Source of the DNA: Rhodospirillales bacterium
GTDB lineage: Bacteria > Pseudomonadota > Alphaproteobacteria > Rhodospirillales > Defluviicoccaceae
Assembly: GCA_016712375.1 (NCBI GenBank)
Contig: JADJRE010000042.1
Location: forward strand, 1-8,492
Length of the DNA stretch: 8,492 bases
Direction of reading: 5' to 3'
Part shown: positions 5,699 to 8,492 of the stretch, piece after piece
How the letters are laid out: each line of letters starts with the position of its first letter
Position numbering within the stretch: position 1 is the first letter of the stretch
Made by a program: the position numbers and the translations under genes
The notes under the pieces: model-generated
The model's input: the letters and a program-made list of their open reading frames with translations, nothing else
Database searches by the model: none
What the model was told of the DNA's origin: nothing

Positions 5699-6018
5699 GG
5701 CATTTCCTCCCTAGACTGATCGGGGACTGGTCTCGCGTCCCCGCTTTTCTCGGTGTCAAGCGTGCGTTCCCCGGCGCCTCGGCGGCTGTGGTGAGGGGCC
5801 ATCCGAGCATACCAAGGGGCGATGGCGTCCGGCTGGGGGCCGCCTGCGGGCGGCAGGTATTCGGCAATCGCCCCGAGCCCCGAGCGTTTCAAGTTGCATT
5901 GCGTACCAAATGGCTTTGGGTCCGGCCCCCGCACTGGCCGGGTCCGAGGCCGGCGTTGAGCGCGGCGGTCGGCTTCTCCGGGCTCGCCGCCGCGCTCCGC
6001 CACAGATCGCTGGCACCG

Positions 6019-6025
6019 AAGAGGA
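6019..6025 (+). promoter_or_regulatory. Ribosome binding site fixing the 6031 start
   Basis: AAGAGGA, 5 nt before ATG 6031. It is the only good Shine-Dalgarno match in front of any in-frame start of this gene; ATG 6130 has none. Confidence 0.6.
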
Positions 6026-6030
6026 CGCGC

Positions 6031-6486
6031 ATGTTGTTGGAAAAATTCATAGGTTTGCTGGCGATCGGTGTCGTGCTGCCGGCGCTCCGTTGGCAGCCGC
6101 GAGTCATCGATGGCGGCATCCTGACAGCGATGCCGGGGCACGAGCCGCCCGCCCTGCCGCCGCCTGCACCGTTGCCGGCAGCCGTGCCGCAAGCGTCGCC
6201 GGAGAGCGTCGATCCGATCGGCAAGGGGGCTGCGGTCGCCGCCTTTGCTTATTCGATCCACGAGTGGATCGAGGGCAACGAGATCCACCTCCGCCACCTA
6301 ATGCGCAACTACCATCAGATGCGCGCCTCAGCCCATCCCGAATGGCCCGAGTTGTCATCCAAGAAATTGAGCCAGGAGCTGGTCAAGCTCGGCTGCAAGC
6401 GCTCGCAGGACGATCGCCGCAAGGCCGGCGGCGGCCGGCTGACAACGATGACGTTCCCGGCTCGGCTCCGGAGGCGGGCATGCTGA
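6031..6486 (+). CDS. 151-aa protein with winged-helix-like C-terminus, unknown
   Basis: From ATG 6031. The N-terminus is hydrophobic (LLEKFIGLLAIGVVLPAL, residues 2-19), followed by a Pro/Ala-rich linker (residues about 35-60). Then IGKGAAVAAFAYSIHEWIEGN, NEIHLRHLMRNYHQMRASAHPEW, SSKKLSQELVKLGCKRSQ and a GGGRLTTMTFP end, which resembles the winged-helix domains at the C-terminus of phage/plasmid primases and of small DNA-binding proteins (Y..W...... LS.K.L...L...G). If the first helix is real this would be a membrane-anchored DNA-binding protein, which is odd; the alternative start at ATG 6130 would remove it but lacks a ribosome-binding site. It overlaps the LexA-like gene (ATGCTGA). Confidence 0.55.
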   Translation: MLLEKFIGLLAIGVVLPALRWQPRVIDGGILTAMPGHEPPALPPPAPLPAAVPQASPESVDPIGKGAAVAAFAYSIHEWIEGNEIHLRHLMRNYHQMRASAHPEWPELSSKKLSQELVKLGCKRSQDDRRKAGGGRLTTMTFPARLRRRAC

Positions 6487-6755
6487 CCCACCGCCAGCAG
6501 CAGACATTACTGGCGATCCAGGCCTACCAGCGGGACAACGGCGGCGTTTCCCCGACCGTGCGGGACGTGGCCGAGGCGATCGGCGCGGCGGGCCAGATGA
6601 ACCGCACGCTCGGTCTGCGCGCCGGCCTCGAGGAGCGCGGTTTCATCCGCCGCCATCCCGGTCGCCACCGGGCGATCGAGGTGCTCCGCCCGATCCCGAT
6701 CGCGCGCGTGTTCCGCTTCAACGACGCCACCAAATCCCTGAAGCCGCTGCCATGA
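6480..6755 (+). CDS. LexA-type winged-helix DNA-binding protein, no protease domain
   Basis: 91 aa; ATG 6480 has GGAGG at 6470-6474. The sequence follows the LexA N-terminal domain: LTHRQQQTLLAIQAYQRDNG, VSPTVRDVAEAIGA (recognition-helix region), LGLRAGLEERGFIRRHPGRHR, AIEVL. LexA itself continues with a linker and an S24 self-cleaving Ser/Lys domain; here the protein ends about 20 residues later (VFRFNDATKSLKPLP), so it cannot self-cleave. Phages often carry such stand-alone LexA-DNA-binding-like proteins as regulators. Its stop overlaps the next start as ATGA. Target sites are unknown; the twin operator is one candidate. Confidence 0.8.
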   Translation: MLTHRQQQTLLAIQAYQRDNGGVSPTVRDVAEAIGAAGQMNRTLGLRAGLEERGFIRRHPGRHRAIEVLRPIPIARVFRFNDATKSLKPLP

Positions 6756-7099
6756 GGAAAGCCAAGAGCCCCTACCAGCGCCACGAGAAGGCGCCGACCC
6801 GCTACTCGGCCGAATACTACGCGTGGCGCGAGGCGGTCCGGCGCAACGACGACCGGGCGGTCGAGGAGGCGATCGGCTGGCGGCGCCGGCACGCGATCAC
6901 GATGGCATCGTTGCCGAGCGAGAAGATGCGCCCACGCTGGGGCCGGCAGGCGGCAGGACGGCTCGCCGAGGCGGCCGAGACGTGCAAAGAGCCCGGTTGG
7001 CGCCGGGCTCTTGGATGGTTTGCAATGGGGAAGATCAATGGCTCGGGGATCGTTGGCGCGATCGAGAGCCGAGCAGGCACAGAAGGAACTGCAACGTGA
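6752..7099 (+). CDS. 115-aa basic protein, unknown
   Basis: ATG 6752 overlaps the stop of the LexA-like gene. The first two thirds are polar and rich in Arg/Tyr/Trp (KSPYQRHEKAPTRYSAEYYAW, REAVRRNDDRAVEEAIGWRRR, PRWGRQAAGRLAEAAET) and look like a small phage DNA-associated protein. The last third is encoded across two hairpins (6987-7012, 7041-7074) and is less coding-like, so the gene may end differently in relatives. I accept the stop at 7097-7099 because it overlaps a GTG in the ACGTGA manner repeated 59 bp later. No family recognised. Confidence 0.6.
   Translation: MRKAKSPYQRHEKAPTRYSAEYYAWREAVRRNDDRAVEEAIGWRRRHAITMASLPSEKMRPRWGRQAAGRLAEAAETCKEPGWRRALGWFAMGKINGSGIVGAIESRAGTEGTAT
6987..7012. 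repeat. Perfect 10-bp hairpin, loop TTGGCG
   Basis: AAGAGCCCGG (6987-6996), loop TTGGCG, CCGGGCTCTT (7003-7012). Very stable. It would be a terminator but for the missing T-run (TTGGATGG follows), and it lies inside an open reading frame. Confidence 0.8.
7041..7074. repeat. Second hairpin with the same TTGGCG loop
   Basis: GATCG (7048-7052), loop TTGGCG, CGATC (7059-7063), extended by outer GCTCGG (7041-7046) with CCGAGC (7069-7074) across an internal bulge. The loop and closing G-C pair equal those of the hairpin 54 nt upstream. Confidence 0.55.
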
Positions 7100-7159
7100 G
7101 GCCGAACAAAGGACGCTACGGCGTCAACGCAACAGACGCAGAAGGACTTACAACGTGAG
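7081..7159 (+). repeat. Duplicated ribosome-site/stop-start module, 59 bp apart
   Basis: AGAAGGAACTGCAACGTGAG (7081-7100) and AGAAGGACTTACAACGTGAG (7140-7159) agree at 17 of 20 bases. Each contains an AGAAGGA Shine-Dalgarno-like site, then 7-8 nt, then ACGTGA in which the stop of one frame overlaps the GTG of the next. Confidence 0.65.
7096..7158 (+). CDS. Possible 20-aa coupled peptide
   Basis: GTG 7096 overlaps the stop of the 115-aa gene, with AGAAGGA 8 nt upstream; the product begins MRPNKGRYGVNATDAEG and ends LTT, with TGA overlapping the next GTG at 7155. Its residue mix looks protein-like, while the overlapping frame reads as an Arg-rich shadow. It could be a translational relay without a working product. 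Very short, so evidence rests on the junctions. Confidence 0.35.
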   Translation: MRPNKGRYGVNATDAEGLTT

Positions 7160-7565
7160 CGCTCTATACACACGTTCTCAACAGTATGTCAAGGACGAAG
7201 CAGGGGAACACATCTCCATCGCTGCCGCGCTGCAAGACATGGAGTGGTGGGCAGGTCGCCTTGCTCTGAACAGAGAGCGTCTGACGGATGATTTAATCCG
7301 GGCCAGCCAAGCGGGCATCGATGGCGTGCTGGTGTCGTGGACGAACGCCGTTGTCGACGCGCGTGACATTGCCGAGTGGCGTATCGAGGCCATCCGCGCC
7401 CTCGTGTGCCCGCACTTCACGGGCAGCGAGAGTGGGGCAGCGTTCGGTGCCGATTGCAGCATCATCATCATGGCGCTCAAGGCCATTCTTGCTCATCCCG
7501 ATCTGGATGACAGGGACCGCGTGCAACTGATCCTTATCGCCGTCGCAGAGGAGGGCTGCGCATGA
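7155..7565 (+). CDS. 136-aa protein, unknown
   Basis: I start at GTG 7155 (AGAAGGA upstream, GTGA overlap). An in-frame ATG at 7038 with GGGGAAG upstream would add 39 residues, but that part is Arg-rich and shadow-like (RTLRRQRNRRRRTYN). The protein reads ALYTRSQQYVKDEAGEHISI, AAALQDMEWWAGRLALNRE, LTDDLIRASQAGIDGVLVSW, DIAEWRIEAIRALVC, then a helical end (SIIIMALKAILAHPDLDDRD, VQLILIAVAEEGCA). It is probably an all-alpha soluble protein. GC at third positions is lower than in neighbours. No family recognised. It overlaps the replication initiator gene by ATGA. Confidence 0.65.
   Translation: MSALYTRSQQYVKDEAGEHISIAAALQDMEWWAGRLALNRERLTDDLIRASQAGIDGVLVSWTNAVVDARDIAEWRIEAIRALVCPHFTGSESGAAFGADCSIIIMALKAILAHPDLDDRDRVQLILIAVAEEGCA
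7548..7555 (+). promoter_or_regulatory. Strong ribosome binding site of replication gene
   Basis: GAGGAGGG, 6 nt before ATG 7562; the best Shine-Dalgarno match in the window, suggesting high expression independent of upstream coupling. Confidence 0.6.
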
Positions 7566-8492
7566 GCGAGATAGGGCACAACGGCGGTCCGGCGCTGCGG
7601 GATGGCAACTGGATCGCGATCAGTCGCGACATGATCGACCACCACATCGTCGGCGCTGGGCAAGTCGTCACCCCTGCGGATCGCAACCGGGGCGCGTTCT
7701 CGCGGCTGGAAAGTTGGCTCGACCTTCTCATGCTGGCGAATTTCGCCGAGCGCAGAATTTCCGCCAAGGGCGTGACCACGATCCTCGGCCCCGGACAGAC
7801 CATCGCTGGCCGCGCTTTCTCGCCCGGCGATGGAACTGGTCAGAGAAAACCGTGCGCGGATGGCTTGATCGTCTGCAAAAGGAATTGATGATTTCGCTCG
7901 CCTGCGAGACGCTGAAACAGGGCCACACTCAGGGCCACACTCCGAACGTGCTAACCATTTGTAATTGGAGCAAATATCAGATTGCAGAAGTGGCCGCAGG
8001 GCCACCTATTGGGTGGCCCGAGGGCCACCCAGGGGCCACCCAAGGGCCAAACTATAACAAGGGAACAAGGGAACAAGTAAGTGAAAGTGATAGCGCACGG
8101 GTGAGCGCGAGCGCTGGCGAGGAGATGGCCGGGCATGGGGTGCTCGTCAACTGCGAGACGATCCGGCACGCCAGCGGTGCCTTCACGATCAGCCTGCCGG
8201 CGATCCACCTCGGCATCGCCGGGCGCATGGATCGCGAGGAGGTCAAGCAGCGGTGCCTGGCGCACGCGCTCCAGTGGGGTGCCGAGATCGAGGGCGGCAA
8301 GAGCCAGCGCGAGGTCGTTCCGCAGAAGATCGCCAATTTCCTGACCGCCTCGCTGATGGGCGAGATCAATCGCGGCGCCACGCAGTCGGTGCGCATGGAG
8401 CGCGCAAAAAGCGAGGGTGGGGGGCGGGCATCCGTATCCGGCCGCGCCAGCATCCTCGAAGCCATCGATCGCATCAACGCGGGGGGCAGCAA
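7562..8492 (+). CDS. Phage replication initiator with winged helix, one frameshift, open at right edge
   Basis: From ATG 7562: EIGHNGGPAL motif, WIAISRDMIDHHIVG, FSRLESWLDLLMLANFAER, ILGPGQTIAGRAF. The frame then runs into a stop at 7886-7888, but the next frame continues at once with LARRWNWSEKTVRGWLDRLQ, completing a winged helix of the kind found in phage replication (DnaD/O-like) proteins. One base added near 7818 (TTC to TTCC) restores GRAFLARRWNWS. The second frame has no stop to the window end: KQGHTQGHTPNVLTICNWSKY, a repeat-rich linker (GPPIGWPEGHPGATQGP, NKGTREQ), and a C-terminal domain (ETIRHASGAFTISLPAIHLG, VKQRCLAHALQWGAEIEGG, IANFLTASLMGEI). At least 310 aa. If the shift is real, ATG 7888 overlapping the stop (TGATG) could restart the C-terminal part alone. 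Such proteins usually bind the phage origin and recruit the helicase. Confidence 0.75.
7921..8095. repeat. GGCCAC repeat cluster plus AT-richer patch (origin candidate)
   Basis: GGCCAC occurs at 7921, 7933, 8000, 8023 and 8034, and inverted as GTGGCC at 7990 and 8013. GGGCCACC (7999-8006) and GGTGGCCC (8012-8019) form a hairpin. From 8048 follows an AT-richer run with AACAAGGG-type repeats (three AACAAG copies at 8-bp spacing) to about 8095. Iteron-like repeats beside an AT-rich segment inside an initiator gene is the lambda gene O/ori arrangement. The repeats also encode a low-complexity linker. Confidence 0.45.

Larger units (their letters stand above)
5509..6030. other. Gene-free stretch with hairpins
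   Basis: About 520 bp in which no frame gives a convincing protein on either strand. It contains the direct repeat CAGCGTAGAG (5528-5537, 5547-5556), a hairpin ATGGCC-6 nt-GGCCAT (5635-5652), a bulged hairpin with GAGA loop (5674-5698) and GCCGCC-TGCG-GGCGGC (5839-5854). It may be an untranslated spacer, hold a small RNA, or contain a gene lost through indels: a minus-strand stretch around 5750-5900 has good third-position GC but no usable start. Confidence 0.5.

Noticed and set aside
5671..6297. Minus-strand 208-aa frame opposite the rightward operon
   Set aside because: N-terminal half is an Arg-rich shadow of the 151-aa gene. The C-terminal part has fair codon use but no start or recognisable domain, so it is kept only as a note in the gene-free stretch.
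6987..7012. Rho-independent terminator
   Set aside because: Stem is ideal but no T-run follows on either strand, and reading frames pass through it.
7921..8077. CRISPR array
   Set aside because: Repeats are only 6-8 bp with irregular spacing and lie inside a reading frame.

Overview
The window looks like the early region (immunity switch, recombination and replication genes) of a temperate phage or prophage of a high-GC alphaproteobacterium. Grounds: tightly packed small genes with ATGA/GTGA stop-start overlaps, a RecT-type annealing protein, a DUF1367-like protein, a winged-helix replication-initiator-like protein, a LexA-type DNA-binding domain without protease, and an IGHN(GGP) motif of the kind I recall in Rhizobiales-type phage proteins. 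No integrase, capsid or tail gene is visible, so prophage, free phage and other integrated element cannot be separated.

Layout. A divergent control region lies at about 4949-5292. It holds two near-identical promoters pointing outward (TTGACG-17 nt-TAGGAT on each strand), arranged as a mirror image about 80 bp apart. Leftward (minus strand, 4948 down to 1) runs an operon of about eleven genes: three small unknowns, a 348-aa coiled-coil protein, a RecT-family protein, a 79-aa unknown, a three-helix membrane protein, a DUF1367-like protein, a 43-aa single-helix membrane peptide, a Cys-containing basic protein, and at the end an RTX (calcium-binding nonapeptide) protein that runs off the left edge. 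The leftward transcript would begin with a leader of roughly 180-190 nt rich in long inverted repeats. Rightward (plus strand) a 71-aa Cro-like protein begins within a few bases of the predicted transcription start. About 520 bp with no recognisable gene follow, then a coupled series: a 151-aa protein with a winged-helix-like C-terminus, a LexA-type wHTH protein, a 115-aa unknown, a possible 20-aa peptide, a 136-aa unknown, and a replication initiator open at the right edge. That last gene carries GGCCAC repeats next to an AT-richer patch, recalling the lambda origin inside gene O.

A strong cross-cutting signal is reading-frame damage. Five genes (RTX, three-helix membrane protein, small unknown B, RecT, replication initiator) are each repaired by adding or removing one or a few bases, often at short runs, and the repaired proteins fit their families well. 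This is more likely uncorrected indel error in the source sequence than five separate pseudogenes, but decay of a defective prophage is not excluded. I therefore report whole reconstructed genes, not fragments.

The most novel-looking items are the mirror-image twin promoters with a structured leader, the repeated ribosome-binding/stop-start module around 7081-7159, two hairpins sharing a TTGGCG loop, and an RTX protein as the last gene of a phage early operon.
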